Notes: generated by a model from the sequence alone, not told the origin. A stretch of 64,000 bases of DNA from Corynebacterium macginleyi (GCF_003688935.1 NZ_REGE01000007.1:45892-109891), one strand, 5' to 3'. Shown: positions 25,461 through 37,564, counted from the stretch's first letter. Translations and numbers: made by a program.

Positions 25461-27098
25461 ATGGATATCACCGCATCTTCCCAGTGGAAAGACCTGGTCA
25501 AAGTTTATGAAGATAAGCACAATATGCGCCTGCGCGATCTTTTCGCCGCAGACGCCAACCGCGCTGAGAACTACACTTTCGACGCCGCTGGCTTGCACGT
25601 GGATTTATCCAAAAACCTCATCGATGAAGACGTCCTCCACCACCTGGTCGAGGTAGCCCGCGCCGCCGATGTGGAAGGCCGCCGCGATGCCATGTTTGCA
25701 GGCGAGCACCTCAATAACACTGAGGATCGCGCCGTGCTACACACCGCCCTGCGCCTGCCGGTGGAAGATGATCTGCATGTCGATGGCCAAGATGTCGCCG
25801 CCGATGTCCACGAGGTTCTAGGCCGCATGCGCGATTTCGCCACGGCCTTACGCTCCGGCTCCTGGTTGGGGCATAGCGGCCACACCATCAAAAAAGTGGT
25901 CAATATCGGCATCGGCGGGTCCGATCTCGGCCCGGCCATGGCCGCACAGGCCCTGCGTTCCTATGAAGTGGCCGGCATCTCTGCCGAGTTTGTCTCCAAT
26001 GTGGACCCGGCAGATATGGCCGCTACCTTGGACGGGCTCGATGCCGGTTCCACCCTCTTTATCGTTTCTTCCAAGACCTTTAGCACGCAGGAAACACTGA
26101 CCAATGCGCATGTAGCCCGCCGCTGGCTGATTGATCAATTCGATGGCGATGAATCCGCCGTATCCAAGCATTTCGTGGCCGTATCTACCAATGCGGAGCA
26201 GGTGGAGAAATTCGGCATCGATACGGAGGCAATGTTCCCGTTCTGGAATTGGGTGGGCGGGCGTTACTCTCTCGATTCCGCTATCGGCCTGTCTTTAATG
26301 TGCACCATTGGTCCGATGGATTTCATGCGTTTTCTGGAAGGCTTCCACAGCATGGATGAGCACTTTCGCACCACCCCGCTAGAGCGCAATGTACCCGTAC
26401 TCATGGGCCTGCTGGGTATCTGGTACACGAATTTCTTCGACGCCCAGACCCACGCCGTCCTGCCCTATTCGCAGGATCTCGGCCGCTTCCCGGCCTACCT
26501 GCAACAGCTGACGATGGAATCCAACGGCAAGTCGGTGCGCCGCGATGGCACTGCGGTAACCACTGGACATACCGGTGAAATTTACTGGGGTGAGCCGGGC
26601 ACCAACGGCCAGCACGCTTTCTACCAGCTCATGCACCAGGGCACCCGCCTTATCCCTGCGGACTTCATCGGCTTTTCCCGTCCCACGGAGGACTTCCCCA
26701 CTGCGGACGGCACTGGCTCGATGCATGACCTGCTCATGGGCAATTTCTTCGCCCAAACCAAGGTGCTGGCTTTTGGTAAGACGGCCGAAGAAATCGCCGC
26801 CGAAGGCGTCGGGGAAGACCTCGTTCCGCACAAAGTGATGCCGGGTAACCGCCCCACCACCACGATTATGGCCGCGGAGCTTACCCCCTCCACCCTGGGC
26901 GCACTCATCGCACTCTATGAGCACATCGTCTTTACCCAGGGCATCATCTGGGATATCAATTCCTTCGACCAATGGGGCGTGGAACTGGGCAAGCAGCAGG
27001 CCAATGACTTGGCACCTGCCGTCTCCGGCAGCCAACAGGTAGATTCCGGTGATCAGTCCACCGATAAACTCATCGGCTGGTACCGCGCCAACCGTTAG
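25461..27098 (+). CDS. pgi: Glucose-6-phosphate isomerase
   Basis: A 545-aa enzyme that interconverts glucose-6-phosphate and fructose-6-phosphate. Signatures: [24 protein letters not shown], the active-site [14 protein letters not shown] segment and [14 protein letters not shown]. The frame is open far upstream, but the ATG at 25461 with AGAAAGG fits the family length. Position near uvrD and chorismate mutase is as in Mycobacterium. Confidence 0.97.
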   Translation: MDITASSQWKDLVKVYEDKHNMRLRDLFAADANRAENYTFDAAGLHVDLSKNLIDEDVLHHLVEVARAADVEGRRDAMFAGEHLNNTEDRAVLHTALRLPVEDDLHVDGQDVAADVHEVLGRMRDFATALRSGSWLGHSGHTIKKVVNIGIGGSDLGPAMAAQALRSYEVAGISAEFVSNVDPADMAATLDGLDAGSTLFIVSSKTFSTQETLTNAHVARRWLIDQFDGDESAVSKHFVAVSTNAEQVEKFGIDTEAMFPFWNWVGGRYSLDSAIGLSLMCTIGPMDFMRFLEGFHSMDEHFRTTPLERNVPVLMGLLGIWYTNFFDAQTHAVLPYSQDLGRFPAYLQQLTMESNGKSVRRDGTAVTTGHTGEIYWGEPGTNGQHAFYQLMHQGTRLIPADFIGFSRPTEDFPTADGTGSMHDLLMGNFFAQTKVLAFGKTAEEIAAEGVGEDLVPHKVMPGNRPTTTIMAAELTPSTLGALIALYEHIVFTQGIIWDINSFDQWGVELGKQQANDLAPAVSGSQQVDSGDQSTDKLIGWYRANR

Positions 27099-27198
27099 TT
27101 TCAGCCTGGCCACGCCCAGCGCGGCCCCGCCCAGGGCAGCCGCGCCTGGGCTGGACCCGGACAATGCGCCGGGCCCGAGGGTAAAGGGGGTAAGAAGT

Positions 27199-28014
27199 TT
27201 ACTGCTTCACCTTGGGCTGGCAGTGCGGGCAGAACCAGATGATGCGCTCTAATTCGCCTTCGTCCCCACCGCGGTCAACGCCGCCCAGGGAATCTTTCTG
27301 AATCATTGTGCCACAGCGGCGGCAACGCTTACGGTTGCGCCCAAAGACATAGGTGGTTTCCCCAGCACGGCGCACCCCGGTGGTCACGCGGATGGGCGAG
27401 TTCCGGTTGGCCCACATAATGCGCCTGCTGATGTCCAATACGTGTTCCACGTCCACCTCTGCCACCGGGGTGGCCGGGTGAATACCGGCGAGGAAGCATA
27501 CTTCGGCGCGGTATTCATTGCCAATGCCCGCCACGACTGTCTGGTCCAAAAGCGCCGTGCCAATGCTGCGTTGCGGTCGCGCGCGTACACGGCGCGCCGC
27601 CTCCTCGCGATCCCAGTCGGGGTCCAAGATATCCGGGCCAAGGTGCGCGATGCGGCCGTAGTACTGATCCGCGTGAAAGATATCGACAAAGCCGAGCCAG
27701 TGGCCCACGAGTTCAATATCGCGCGGTGAATGAGCCAGTTGCACCACGATACGGGCACTATGGCCGGGCTTGCGCCAGCGCTCGCCGGCATAGTGAATAG
27801 CCCAGGTACCCTCCATCTTTAAGTGGGTGTGCACGATGATCTGATCGAATTGCATGAAAAGGTGCTTCCCGTACGGCCATACGCGCTCACAAATGGTGCC
27901 GGTGAGGTCAACGGTGGCGTGCTGCGGCACGCGCACGGAACAACCGGTAACCTCGCGCCCAGTCATAAATTGCAGGCGGCGCGAAAGTTGTAGGACGGAA
28001 TCGCCTTCGGGCAT
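27199..28014 (-). CDS. nei: Fpg/Nei-family DNA glycosylase-lyase
   Basis: A 271-aa enzyme of base-excision repair. It starts MPEGDSVLQL; Pro2 and Glu3 are the catalytic residues of Nei-type glycosylases, and Lys60 in KHLFMQF-type position is as expected. The helix-two-turn-helix and C-terminal zinc finger (RCRRCGT...WFCPHCQ) are complete. I chose ATG 28014 because the protein must begin PEG after Met removal; GGAGG lies before it. It lies 69 bp downstream of lhr on the same strand, the order known from Mycobacterium. Confidence 0.95.
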   Translation of the reverse strand: MPEGDSVLQLSRRLQFMTGREVTGCSVRVPQHATVDLTGTICERVWPYGKHLFMQFDQIIVHTHLKMEGTWAIHYAGERWRKPGHSARIVVQLAHSPRDIELVGHWLGFVDIFHADQYYGRIAHLGPDILDPDWDREEAARRVRARPQRSIGTALLDQTVVAGIGNEYRAEVCFLAGIHPATPVAEVDVEHVLDISRRIMWANRNSPIRVTTGVRRAGETTYVFGRNRKRCRRCGTMIQKDSLGGVDRGGDEGELERIIWFCPHCQPKVKQ

Positions 28015-28083
28015 GGGGTTGACCTCCTTCCGCGAGTTTCGCACGCTCTAGCCCCACCAAAATACACCAGCGGGCGTGTGGAG

Positions 28084-31000
28084 CTAGCGACGGTAGCCGC
28101 CGCGCGGGCGGAAGCCACCGGAATTGCTAGGTGGCGGGGGCGGATCGTCGAAGCTGAGTTCCTCAATTGCCTCGGAGGCACGCCGGCCGCCGCGGAGGAC
28201 ACCGCGCATCCCGTCGCGCGAGTCATCCGGCACGCTGTCCCGCGCTCCAAAGCGCGGGACGTGCGGGGCTGGCGGCGGCGCAGTGCGTCCGGCGATGCGC
28301 ACACCCTTGGGGGTAATGCCTGCTCCAAGGGAGCGCAGGATGCTAGCCGCCGGGGTGTGGTGGATGGGGTTGCCATTGCACTTTTCAATTACCACCGGCG
28401 CCATGTGCCCGCCGGCGATGAGTTCTCCGAGTGCAGAAAGAAGGCGGGCGTAGACGTCGGTGGTCTCGATTCCGTCGGGTAAGGAGGCGATGAACGTGGT
28501 TAAAGTCTTGCCGCCGCGGGTGAGGTGGGCGATGGGCAGGCCATCGCACAACACGACCAGTGCCCCGGCGGAGCGGGCGGGCCCTCCGGTGGCCTTGCCA
28601 TCGGCATCATCGCGCTGCGGCCAGGGCAACGCCGCACCGTAGGGGTTGGCAGGATCCACGGCCGCCAGCACGAAAGCCTCTGGATCGCTAGTACCAGACG
28701 GCCAACCGTTGACATCCGGGGAATCCGCCAGGCCACGGAGGCGATCGATAATGGCCGGAGTGGAAAATTGCGCAGCGCCGAGATCCTCGATGACATAGCC
28801 GCGCATGGCCTTACCGGATTCCTCAAAGCCGGAAAGCACCTTATAGGCCAACGCGAAGCCGCCAAGCACGTCCTCTGCCGCCACGGAACCGCGAGTGACC
28901 ACGCCATAGCGATCCAGCCAGGCCTCGCCGTGCGCCACGGACCGTGAGGTGGCGTCTTGGGCGGCGGACACTGCTAGCGACCAGCGGCCGAGCATATCGG
29001 GTGGGGTCTGGCTGGCTCCTCCGGTGGCGTTGTGCGCCTGGGCGAACGAGGTGCGGCCCATGCGCAGCCGCGAGCGCGTCGGGCGCCGCTTGGAGCGGTG
29101 GGCGGTAGAACCACGGCCAGCGCGGGAGGTCCCTGGCCCGCTTGATGATAAGCGCGCGCGGATAGGCGCGAAGGAATCGGGGCTAGCCAGGCCCATCTCC
29201 ACCAGCCCCCAAAGAGCTTCGCGGGTCTCCTCGGCGGTCCCGGGGACCTCGGCAGCGATATCGGAAAAGAGGAAGCCACCGCCGCGCTCGAGCACACTTA
29301 AAATCGTTCGCTGCAGCATGCTCACGCCCTCTGGATCAGTTTCGGGGGCGAGCTGCGCGGCGTAATCGGCGGGCAGCAACATCACCCACGGGTCGGCGGC
29401 CCCAGCCTTCCCGGCGCCGACTATCATCACCTCGCCATTGGCGGTCAATTCATCTAGCATTCGAGGCGAATAATCGCCCACGCGGGCCGGCAGAATGATG
29501 GATTCCCAGGCCGAGGCCGGCAGGCGCACCCCTGCGAGTTGTTCGATAGCAGAAAATACACCATCGGCACCGCGCAGCGCGGGCCGCTTCCCGGCAGGTG
29601 CAATGCCGTGCCAGTGCGGAAGGAAGCGGGCGAAGGCGGCGCCGGAAACCGGCTCGGTATCCGCGCGCGCGACAGCGAGCGAACGCGATCGAATGGTCTT
29701 TAATACCTCGGCGGCGCAGAATTCCTGCTCGTCTATACCCTGCCGGTAGTGTCCCTCCACAATGGAATCCAACCCGGCCAAGGTCGTGTACGCTGCGGAT
29801 ACAGATATATCGAAGGCAGCGGTTAAATCCGCGAGCACGAACGGTCCGCGGGTGCGCGCCCAGCGGCTGATGAGCTGTGGGAGGGCATCGGCAAGCGTGG
29901 CTACTTGGGCGGGGATACCGGGAGGGATGGGGACACCGAGGGCATCGCGCAGTAAGGGCGCATCCTGGGACTGGGCAAGGTGCTCGCGCCCGCCGATGCG
30001 CACCCGCATAATCCGCGTGCCTAGGCTATCCAGTGCGGCGAGGGGAACGTCGGTATGCTCGCCCAGCTCCTCCACCGGGATGGGACCGAGCACCCGCAGG
30101 AGATCTGCAACCTCCTCGGTGGTGCGCGCCCGGCGCGAAGGTGCGGTGCGCTGCAGCTGAGCATGGACCTCGTCGATGATCGTGGGATCTAGGAGCTCAC
30201 GCAGCTCCACCGTGCCGAGCAACTTGGCCAAGAGCGCTGGGTCCAGCGCCAAGGCCGCCGCCCGCTTTTCTGCCAGCGGGGAATCGCCCTCGTACATGAA
30301 GGCGCCGGTGTAATTAAAGAGCAGCGAGGACGCAAAGGGCGAGGGCTGATCCGTGGTGACTTCTGCGATGCGCACCCGGCGGTGTCCCAGATCGCGCATG
30401 ACCTCCTGCAGTGCTGGTACATCGTAGACGTCTTGCACGCACTCGCGCACCGTTTCCAAAATGATAGGAAAGGACGGGTACGTGCGGGCGACGTCCAAAA
30501 GCTGCTCGGCGCGCTGGCGCTGCTGCCACAGCGGGGCGCGCTTGCCGGGGTTGCGCCGGGGCAACAGCAGCGCGCGGGCCGCGCACTCGCGGAAGCGGGA
30601 GGCAAAAAGCGCGGAATTGCCCACCTGATCAGCCACTATATCGGCGATATCGTCAGCATCGAAGGCAAAAATCGTACCGTCCGGATCGGCTTCGCCCTCG
30701 GGAAGGCGCAGCACGATGCCATCATCTCCTGCGACCGCCTGCGGGTCCATGCCGGTGCGCTCCCCCACCCGCGCGCCCACTGCCAGGGCCCAAGCGGAGT
30801 TAACGGGCCGGCCAAAGGGAGTATGCAGCACCACGCGCCAATCCCCCAGCTCATCCTTAAAGCGCTCGAGCACCAGCGTCTTTTCATCCGGAATAATGCC
30901 GGTGGCTTCCTGTTGTTCACGCAGGTAGGACAGGATATTTCTGCATGCATTCTCATCAGCATCCGCAATAAGGCCTGGGTCCGTATTCACCTCGCGGCGG

Positions 31001-33000
31001 TATTCTCCCAGGGCCTGACCCAGCTCATAGGGGCGGCCCACACCATCGCCATTCCAAAACGGCAGCCGGCCTGTATGTCCTGGTGCGGGCGTGACCAGTA
31101 CTTGATCGCGGGTGATCTCCTCAATGCGCCAGCTGGTAGCGCCCAAGGTAAAGATATCGCCCACGCGGGATTCGTAGACCATTTCCTCATCGAGCTCGCC
31201 CACCCGGCGCGGGGCCTTCCCAGCCTCCCCACCGGCATAGAGGAAGACGCCGAACATTCCCCTATCCGGGATGGTGCCGCCGCTGGTCACGGCCACGCGT
31301 TGCGCGCCCGGGCGCGGGGTCATCACGCCCGATACGCGGTCATAGACCACGCGGGGTTTAAGCTCCGCGAAATCGGTGGACGGGTAGACGCCGCTGACCA
31401 GATCGATCACGGAGTCATAGACCTCACGCGCGAGCTCGCGGTAGGGATGGCTGCGCTTGACTATGTCATACCAGTCATCCGCACTTAAGCCCTCCTCACC
31501 GGCGGCGGCCACCGCCGCCACGGTCTGCTGCGCCAGCACATCCAGCGGGTTGCGCAGCGTATGCATCTTCTCGATCATGCCGCCACGCATGCGCGCGACC
31601 GTCAGCGTGGATTGCACCAGGTCCGCACGGTGCTTGGGATAAAACACGCCGTGCGAGACCGCACCCACATGGTGCCCGGCGCGACCCACCCGCTGCAGGC
31701 CCGAGGCCACCGAAGGCGGCGATTCCACCTGCACCACCAAATCCACCGCGCCCATGTCAATGCCCAGCTCCAGCGAACTTGTGGCCACCACGGCCTTGAG
31801 CGTGCCTTCCTTCAACATCGTTTCCGTGATAGCCCGCTCATCCTTGGACACCGAGCCGTGGTGGGCCCGCGCAATGACCGCGGGTGCCTTGCCCGCAACA
31901 TGCGAGTGCGCCATCAGTTGGGCGGGATCGCGCCGGGTTTCAGGCGAGAGCGAATCCGGGTCGTATTCCTGCGCGTAAAGCTCATTGAGGCGGCTAGTGA
32001 GGCGCTCGGCACTGCGCCGTGAGTTCACAAAGACCAGTGTGGAGCGATGAGCCATGATGTCCGCATAAAGGTCCTGGGTAATAAACGGCCAGATGGAGTT
32101 CGCGGTGAGCAGCGCGGTGTCTTCCTCCGCGCGGATTTCCTCCTTGCCGTCACCGCTGCCTTCCGGCCCGCCGGTAATGCCAATGGCATCGTCGACGGTA
32201 AGCTCCCCGATGGTCGATCCTGCCTCCGGCGTGGGCAGGTCTGACATATCCTCTACTGGCACGCGCACGTCCAAGTCCCTCTTCTTGTGGGCCTCCGGTG
32301 CGACGATTTCCACCGGGCGATTGCCACCTACGAAATCCGAGACGGCTTTAAGCGGGCGCACGGTGGCAGAAAGCCCAATGCGCTGAAAGTCACCCGCAAT
32401 TTCTGCTAGGCGCTCCAGGGTCAGGGCAAGGTGCGCGCCGCGTTTGGTGCCGGCCAGCGCATGGATTTCATCGATAATGACGGTATCGACGGTGGTCAAA
32501 ATCCCCGCCGCCTTCGATGTCAGCATTAAATACGCCGATTCCGGGGTGGTGATAAGGATATCTGGCGGCTTGCGTAACTGCCGGGAGCGCTCTGTCGAGG
32601 GCGTATCGCCTGAGCGTACGCCCACGGAAATATTCGGCGCCTCCAACCCCAGCTTTTCCGCGGTGCGGGCAATACCAGTCAACGGGGCCCGCAGGTTATT
32701 TTCCACGTCCACGCCCAGCGCCTTCAGCGGCGAGATGTACAGCACCCGCACACCGGTGGCAGCTCCGGAAGCGTTACCCACTGGCAGGGCTAATTGGCCT
32801 TCGCGTTCCACCAGGTTGTTCAGCGCCCATAAAAACGCAGCGAGCGTCTTCCCGGAGCCGGTGGGGGCAACCATCAGTGCGTGGTTGCCGCGGGAAATCT
32901 TGTCCCAGGCCTGGGCTTGTACCGCGGTGGGAGCGGCAAAAACGTCCTGGAACCACCGCACCACTTGGGGGCTAAAGCGATCGAGGATGTTTTCTGGCAT
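28084..33000 (-). CDS. lhr: Lhr-type large ATP-dependent helicase
   Basis: A 1,638-aa superfamily 2 helicase. Walker A VAPTGSGKTLAAFLWAL (about residue 47), DEIH (VIIDEIHALAGTKRGAHL), and SSLELGIDMG and RVGRAGHHVG of the C-terminal helicase domain are present; a long Lhr-specific C-terminal region follows. Lhr is a 3'-5' DNA helicase linked to DNA repair. The tail is rich in Gly, Arg and Pro (DDPPPPPSNSGGFRPRGGYRR). The ATG 33000 was preferred to GTG 33006. The divergent cysQ starts 36 bp away. Confidence 0.95.
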   Translation of the reverse strand: MPENILDRFSPQVVRWFQDVFAAPTAVQAQAWDKISRGNHALMVAPTGSGKTLAAFLWALNNLVEREGQLALPVGNASGAATGVRVLYISPLKALGVDVENNLRAPLTGIARTAEKLGLEAPNISVGVRSGDTPSTERSRQLRKPPDILITTPESAYLMLTSKAAGILTTVDTVIIDEIHALAGTKRGAHLALTLERLAEIAGDFQRIGLSATVRPLKAVSDFVGGNRPVEIVAPEAHKKRDLDVRVPVEDMSDLPTPEAGSTIGELTVDDAIGITGGPEGSGDGKEEIRAEEDTALLTANSIWPFITQDLYADIMAHRSTLVFVNSRRSAERLTSRLNELYAQEYDPDSLSPETRRDPAQLMAHSHVAGKAPAVIARAHHGSVSKDERAITETMLKEGTLKAVVATSSLELGIDMGAVDLVVQVESPPSVASGLQRVGRAGHHVGAVSHGVFYPKHRADLVQSTLTVARMRGGMIEKMHTLRNPLDVLAQQTVAAVAAAGEEGLSADDWYDIVKRSHPYRELAREVYDSVIDLVSGVYPSTDFAELKPRVVYDRVSGVMTPRPGAQRVAVTSGGTIPDRGMFGVFLYAGGEAGKAPRRVGELDEEMVYESRVGDIFTLGATSWRIEEITRDQVLVTPAPGHTGRLPFWNGDGVGRPYELGQALGEYRREVNTDPGLIADADENACRNILSYLREQQEATGIIPDEKTLVLERFKDELGDWRVVLHTPFGRPVNSAWALAVGARVGERTGMDPQAVAGDDGIVLRLPEGEADPDGTIFAFDADDIADIVADQVGNSALFASRFRECAARALLLPRRNPGKRAPLWQQRQRAEQLLDVARTYPSFPIILETVRECVQDVYDVPALQEVMRDLGHRRVRIAEVTTDQPSPFASSLLFNYTGAFMYEGDSPLAEKRAAALALDPALLAKLLGTVELRELLDPTIIDEVHAQLQRTAPSRRARTTEEVADLLRVLGPIPVEELGEHTDVPLAALDSLGTRIMRVRIGGREHLAQSQDAPLLRDALGVPIPPGIPAQVATLADALPQLISRWARTRGPFVLADLTAAFDISVSAAYTTLAGLDSIVEGHYRQGIDEQEFCAAEVLKTIRSRSLAVARADTEPVSGAAFARFLPHWHGIAPAGKRPALRGADGVFSAIEQLAGVRLPASAWESIILPARVGDYSPRMLDELTANGEVMIVGAGKAGAADPWVMLLPADYAAQLAPETDPEGVSMLQRTILSVLERGGGFLFSDIAAEVPGTAEETREALWGLVEMGLASPDSFAPIRARLSSSGPGTSRAGRGSTAHRSKRRPTRSRLRMGRTSFAQAHNATGGASQTPPDMLGRWSLAVSAAQDATSRSVAHGEAWLDRYGVVTRGSVAAEDVLGGFALAYKVLSGFEESGKAMRGYVIEDLGAAQFSTPAIIDRLRGLADSPDVNGWPSGTSDPEAFVLAAVDPANPYGAALPWPQRDDADGKATGGPARSAGALVVLCDGLPIAHLTRGGKTLTTFIASLPDGIETTDVYARLLSALGELIAGGHMAPVVIEKCNGNPIHHTPAASILRSLGAGITPKGVRIAGRTAPPPAPHVPRFGARDSVPDDSRDGMRGVLRGGRRASEAIEELSFDDPPPPPSNSGGFRPRGGYRR

Positions 33001-33035
33001 GACCACACTCTAGTACCCGTTGTAATGTGGGCACC

Positions 33036-33794
33036 ATGACCGTCGAGATTTCTGATTCCCGCTTGACCAATTCGCTCGCCCAAGGCTGCGGCGAGATTCT
33101 CAAGGGTGTGCGCAATGGTGGCCTACTTCGGGGCCTTTCGCTTGGCGATGCCGGCGATGACGCCGCCCAAGAATGGATCGCCCGCGTGCTAGAACAGCAC
33201 CGCCCCGGCGATGGCGTGCTCTCTGAGGAAGCCTCCGATGATCTCGCTCGGCTAAAGAAAAAACGCGTGTGGATCGTCGACCCGCTGGACGGCACCAAAG
33301 AATTTGCCACCGGACGCCAGGACTGGGCGGTACACATCGCGCTCGTGGAAGACGGCACCCCAGTCCACGCCGCGGTAGGCCTGCCGGACTACGGCGTAAC
33401 CTTCAAATCCTCCGATGTCCGCGCCGTCGCCGGCCCTATGTCTAAAAAATTCGTTATCTCCCGCAATCGCCCACCCAAGGTGGCAGGCTATATCGCAGAA
33501 AAGATGGGGTATGAGACCGAGGGCGTCGGCTCCGCCGGTGCTAAGGCCATGCACGTGCTGCTAGGTGATTATGACGGTTATATCCACGCCGGCGGCCAAT
33601 ACGAGTGGGACCAAGCCGCCCCGGTAGGCGTTGCAATGGCAGCCGGTTTGCACTGCTCCCGCCTCGATGGCAGCCCCATCACTTTCAATAACGAGGACAC
33701 CTTTATCCCCGATCTGCTCATCTGCCGCCCCGAGCTAAAAGACGAGATTTTAGAGCACGCCGCGGCCTTTGCCGAGGAGAATGGCGGCTTCTAA
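33036..33794 (+). CDS. cysQ: CysQ-type 3'(2'),5'-bisphosphate nucleotidase
   Basis: A 252-aa protein of the inositol monophosphatase superfamily. The metal-binding segment [12 protein letters not shown] (near residue 81) and EEASDD upstream, plus [13 protein letters not shown] for the second motif, fit CysQ, which degrades PAP from sulphate assimilation. I chose ATG 33036. It is directly followed by thyA (10-bp gap) and belongs to the run cysQ-thyA-folA-mycoredoxin. Confidence 0.88.
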   Translation: MTVEISDSRLTNSLAQGCGEILKGVRNGGLLRGLSLGDAGDDAAQEWIARVLEQHRPGDGVLSEEASDDLARLKKKRVWIVDPLDGTKEFATGRQDWAVHIALVEDGTPVHAAVGLPDYGVTFKSSDVRAVAGPMSKKFVISRNRPPKVAGYIAEKMGYETEGVGSAGAKAMHVLLGDYDGYIHAGGQYEWDQAAPVGVAMAAGLHCSRLDGSPITFNNEDTFIPDLLICRPELKDEILEHAAAFAEENGGF

Positions 33795-33804
33795 ACTAGT
33801 GCCT

Positions 33805-35131
<1,327 letters not shown>

Positions 35132-35132
<1 letters not shown>

Positions 35133-35413
35133 TGACTGTACAAGCACCCGAGACCAACGCCGATGTCACCATCTTCTACGCCGACTGGTGCCCCTTTTGC
35201 GCCAAGCTCATCAAGAACTTGGACCGCACCGAAACCCCGTACGAGCTCGTAGACGTAGAAGGCGATAACACCGACGACATCAATGAGTGGATCAAGTCCG
35301 TTAACGACGGCAACCGCATCGTCCCCACCGTCTTGTACTCTGACGGCACGCACGAGACCAACCCGCCCGCATCGGCCGTGCGCAACAAGCAGGAAGAGCT
35401 GGCACAAGCCTAA
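35132..35413 (+). CDS. Glutaredoxin-like (mycoredoxin-type) protein
   Basis: A 93-aa thioredoxin-fold protein with CPFC active site (DWCPFCAKLIKN), a cis-Pro region (RIVPTVLYSDG) and an ending PPASAVRNKQEELAQA typical of mycoredoxin-1-like proteins. Mycoredoxins reduce mycothiol-mixed disulphides in actinobacteria. It shares the TAATG overlap with folA and ends the operon. Confidence 0.85.
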
Positions 35414-35429
35414 ACGCTAGCAGGCATTT

Positions 35430-35447
35430 GGGGCGCACTCGCGCCCC
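35430..35447 (+). other. GC-rich hairpin before tRNA-Arg
   Basis: ggggcgc/gcgcccc with a four-base loop follows the mycoredoxin gene. No T-run follows; a TATGAT -10 element lies just beyond and may serve the tRNA. Confidence 0.5.
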
Positions 35448-35485
35448 ACTGCTATGATGATCCACGTTGCATAAGCAACATCCCC

Positions 35486-35558
35486 GCCCCAGTAGCTCAG
35501 GGGATAGAGCACGGCTCTCCTAAAGCCGGTGTCGGAAGTTCGAATCTTCTCTGGGGCA
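35486..35558 (+). tRNA. tRNA-Arg (anticodon CCT)
   Basis: 73 nt. The acceptor gccccag pairs with ctggggc, the D arm is gctcaggggatagagc, the anticodon stem-loop is cggct-ctcctaa-agccg with anticodon CCT, and the T arm is ggaag-ttcgaat-cttct with the conserved TTC. CCA is not encoded. It marks the left edge of an accessory segment. Confidence 0.96.
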
Positions 35559-35656
35559 CTGTATGAAGTCTCAAGACATCGTTCCTAATCCACCCACTGG
35601 AGTATTTCCCATAGGAAGGGTCGGTCCAGGATTCTGCGAGCAAAGACTAGTTTTGG

Positions 35657-35832
35657 TATAGTAATCAATTAAGGCTCCTGCGCCGGAAGGAACCAGGAAA
35701 AACGGGTCCTTCGTCAGCACAGTTTTGAGCTAATTCAAAATTAAGTTACGGTTGTAACCGTTAATTTTGCAGGTGAGCGAGTGTTTCGTACCACACTCAC
35801 CCAAACCATACGCCCAACAGAAAGGTACTCAA
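35657..35832 (+). promoter_or_regulatory. Promoter and structured leader of the small secreted protein
   Basis: An extended -10 (tggtatagt, -10 at 35657-35662) would start a leader of about 165 nt. It can form three hairpins: aaggaacc/ggtcctt (35687-35711), a long perfect-armed one from 35736 to 35769 (caaaattaa with ttaattttg, inner gttac with gtaac), and gtgag/ctcac from 35773 to 35800, then AGAAAGG and ATG. I do not match it to a known riboswitch. Confidence 0.5.
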
Positions 35833-36162
35833 ATGATTACCACTATTCTTGCTGGACTATTGGCTGCAAGCACTGGCCTAATCGGCCACAGCACCCCAAT
35901 CAAAGAAGCTTCCCCTATAGCCCAGCATCAAGAAAATGCGGCCGCGGCTACTCCTGACCGCGATACCTCCGATGTGCAAGCGCTAATCGATGATGCCGAA
36001 GACAAAGCCGGCTACAAATTCATGACCGTCCGCTACGACGGAGAATACGCGCATATCGCTCTAGATCCCGAAAAATACAACCCAGACAGCGATAAAGCGA
36101 CATTTAAAGCAGTGACCTCGCTGCTCACCAAGAAGGGTTATAAGGTCACTGCAGTTCTCTAG
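35833..36162 (+). CDS. Small secreted protein of unknown function
   Basis: A 109-aa protein with a short signal segment (MITTILAGLLAASTGLIG). The mature part is charged (DVQALIDDAEDKAGYKFMTVRYDG) and ends KKGYKVTAVL. No cysteine is present in the mature part. I do not recognise the family. Its ATG has AGAAAGG at a good distance, so the start is well supported. It lies behind an unusually long structured leader and is convergent with the broken efflux gene. Confidence 0.7.
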   Translation: MITTILAGLLAASTGLIGHSTPIKEASPIAQHQENAAAATPDRDTSDVQALIDDAEDKAGYKFMTVRYDGEYAHIALDPEKYNPDSDKATFKAVTSLLTKKGYKVTAVL

Positions 36163-36179
36163 ACTGTTCGCCTCCACTG

Positions 36180-37562
36180 CCCCGACCCGTCCACCAAACG
36201 GGCCTTTACGACCCTGTTCACGCAGCCGCACGATGGTTAAACCTAAAGATTGACGGGTTGCTTTGACAATGCCGTTGGCAACAAGACCGGTGATTGCGGC
36301 GTCCTTAAGCGCGTAAGGCAGCGTGAGAGTTAGCGCAGCGAACAAGACCGCACCAGGCACCGCCGTCCACAGCAAGGAATGAACCTAGCACTCGGTGCTC
36401 TGCGCTGCGGAGCCTTACCCGTAGTCATCGACGGGAATAATCCCAAAGCCCCTATAGCACCGTGCCGATCAGCTGCACCGAGGCAAACCCAAGGCCCAGA
36501 CCGTACAGGGTCAGCGGTACGGCGATAATCCAGCCATTCGTATCCAGCCGAATAAGCAGCACTAGGTTAAGGACACCGACAACTTCCAAGCCGAGCTCAA
36601 TGAGCACGGTGCCGGGCGCCCCGAACCGGGCTGCGACGTGGCGGGTTGCCGTACCCGTAGCGAATTTTTCCCACAAACACGTGGAAAAAGCAGACAACTC
36701 AAGCTTCAATAACGCCAAGCGGTAACACCGTTCACGGTGCTCTACCCACCGGGTCAACAGCCTGTAACCCACGGCCGAAATCGCTAGCGCCACCGGAACC
36801 GGTGAAATGGCCGCATTTTCTGACCACGTCCAGCCGAAGATGCTAAATGAAGATTGCGGCTTCCACCGGCCCAGGTCGGGCCCTCAATAATCGCAAAGAC
36901 CAAGGCGGCAAAGGCGATAGCCTCAATTGTGCACCATCGAGGTACACGCCGGGCAGTTTGTCTGGGCTGCAGGTTTCACGCACGGTAAGAACCGCACCAA
37001 TAGCAACGATGATGCCAACCGGCATGTTCACCAGGAAGATCCAGTGCCAGGACACCCATTCCGTCAGCGCGCCGGCGGCAAGCGGTCCGACCACTGCCGC
37101 GCCGGAAACTACCGCAAACCACTCGCCAAAAGCTGCTGCGCGGTACTTGCCGCGGAATACGGCATTAACCGTGGAAAGCGGGGACGGCATGATGAACGCG
37201 ACACCAATAGCCTGCACGCCGCGCGCGGAGATCAACGTGGCTGCAGTGGTAGAAAATCCCGCCAATACGCTGCCTGCCACAAATATTGTCAGGCCGGCAA
37301 GGAAGGCACGTTTGCGGCCCCAGGTATCAGCAATCTTGCCGGTCGACAGCAGCAGCACAGCTAATAGCACAGCACAGAGGCTGTTGACTCACTGCTCCTG
37401 AGTCAGAGTGAGCTGTAGATCAGTGATAATCGACGGCAATGCCACGCCGACGACGGTGCTATCAAGGGCAACGAAGCTCAGTCCGACGGAAAGGACCGCC
37501 AGGCTTATACAATCGCAACGAGTAAGCGCCGTGACGTTTTCTTGTGCGCTGTGCTCGCTCAT
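36180..37562 (-). pseudogene. Broken DHA2-type (EmrB/QacA) drug efflux gene
   Basis: The 5' end at 37562 starts MSEHSAQENV and reads through LSFVALDSTVVGVALPSII, a family hallmark, to an in-frame TGA at 37389-37391 in LTQEQ-stop-VNSLCAVLL, where the family has Trp. The frame resumes with GKIADTWGRKRAF and VNMPVGIIVAIGAVL, then shifts near 36843 and again near 36450 and 36370; a region in the middle is absent. At least four disabling changes are visible. The gene lies 2 bp after DUF2871, so the two once formed an operon. Confidence 0.85.
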
Positions 37563-37564
37563 AG

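Noticed and set aside
27099..27198. A terminator between pgi and nei
   Set aside because: A GC-rich hairpin (gcccagg/cctgggc) is present but no T-run follows on either strand.
30382..31488. A 368-codon open frame on the plus strand
   Set aside because: It is entirely opposite lhr, whose frame is continuous and motif-rich; composition is that of an antisense shadow.
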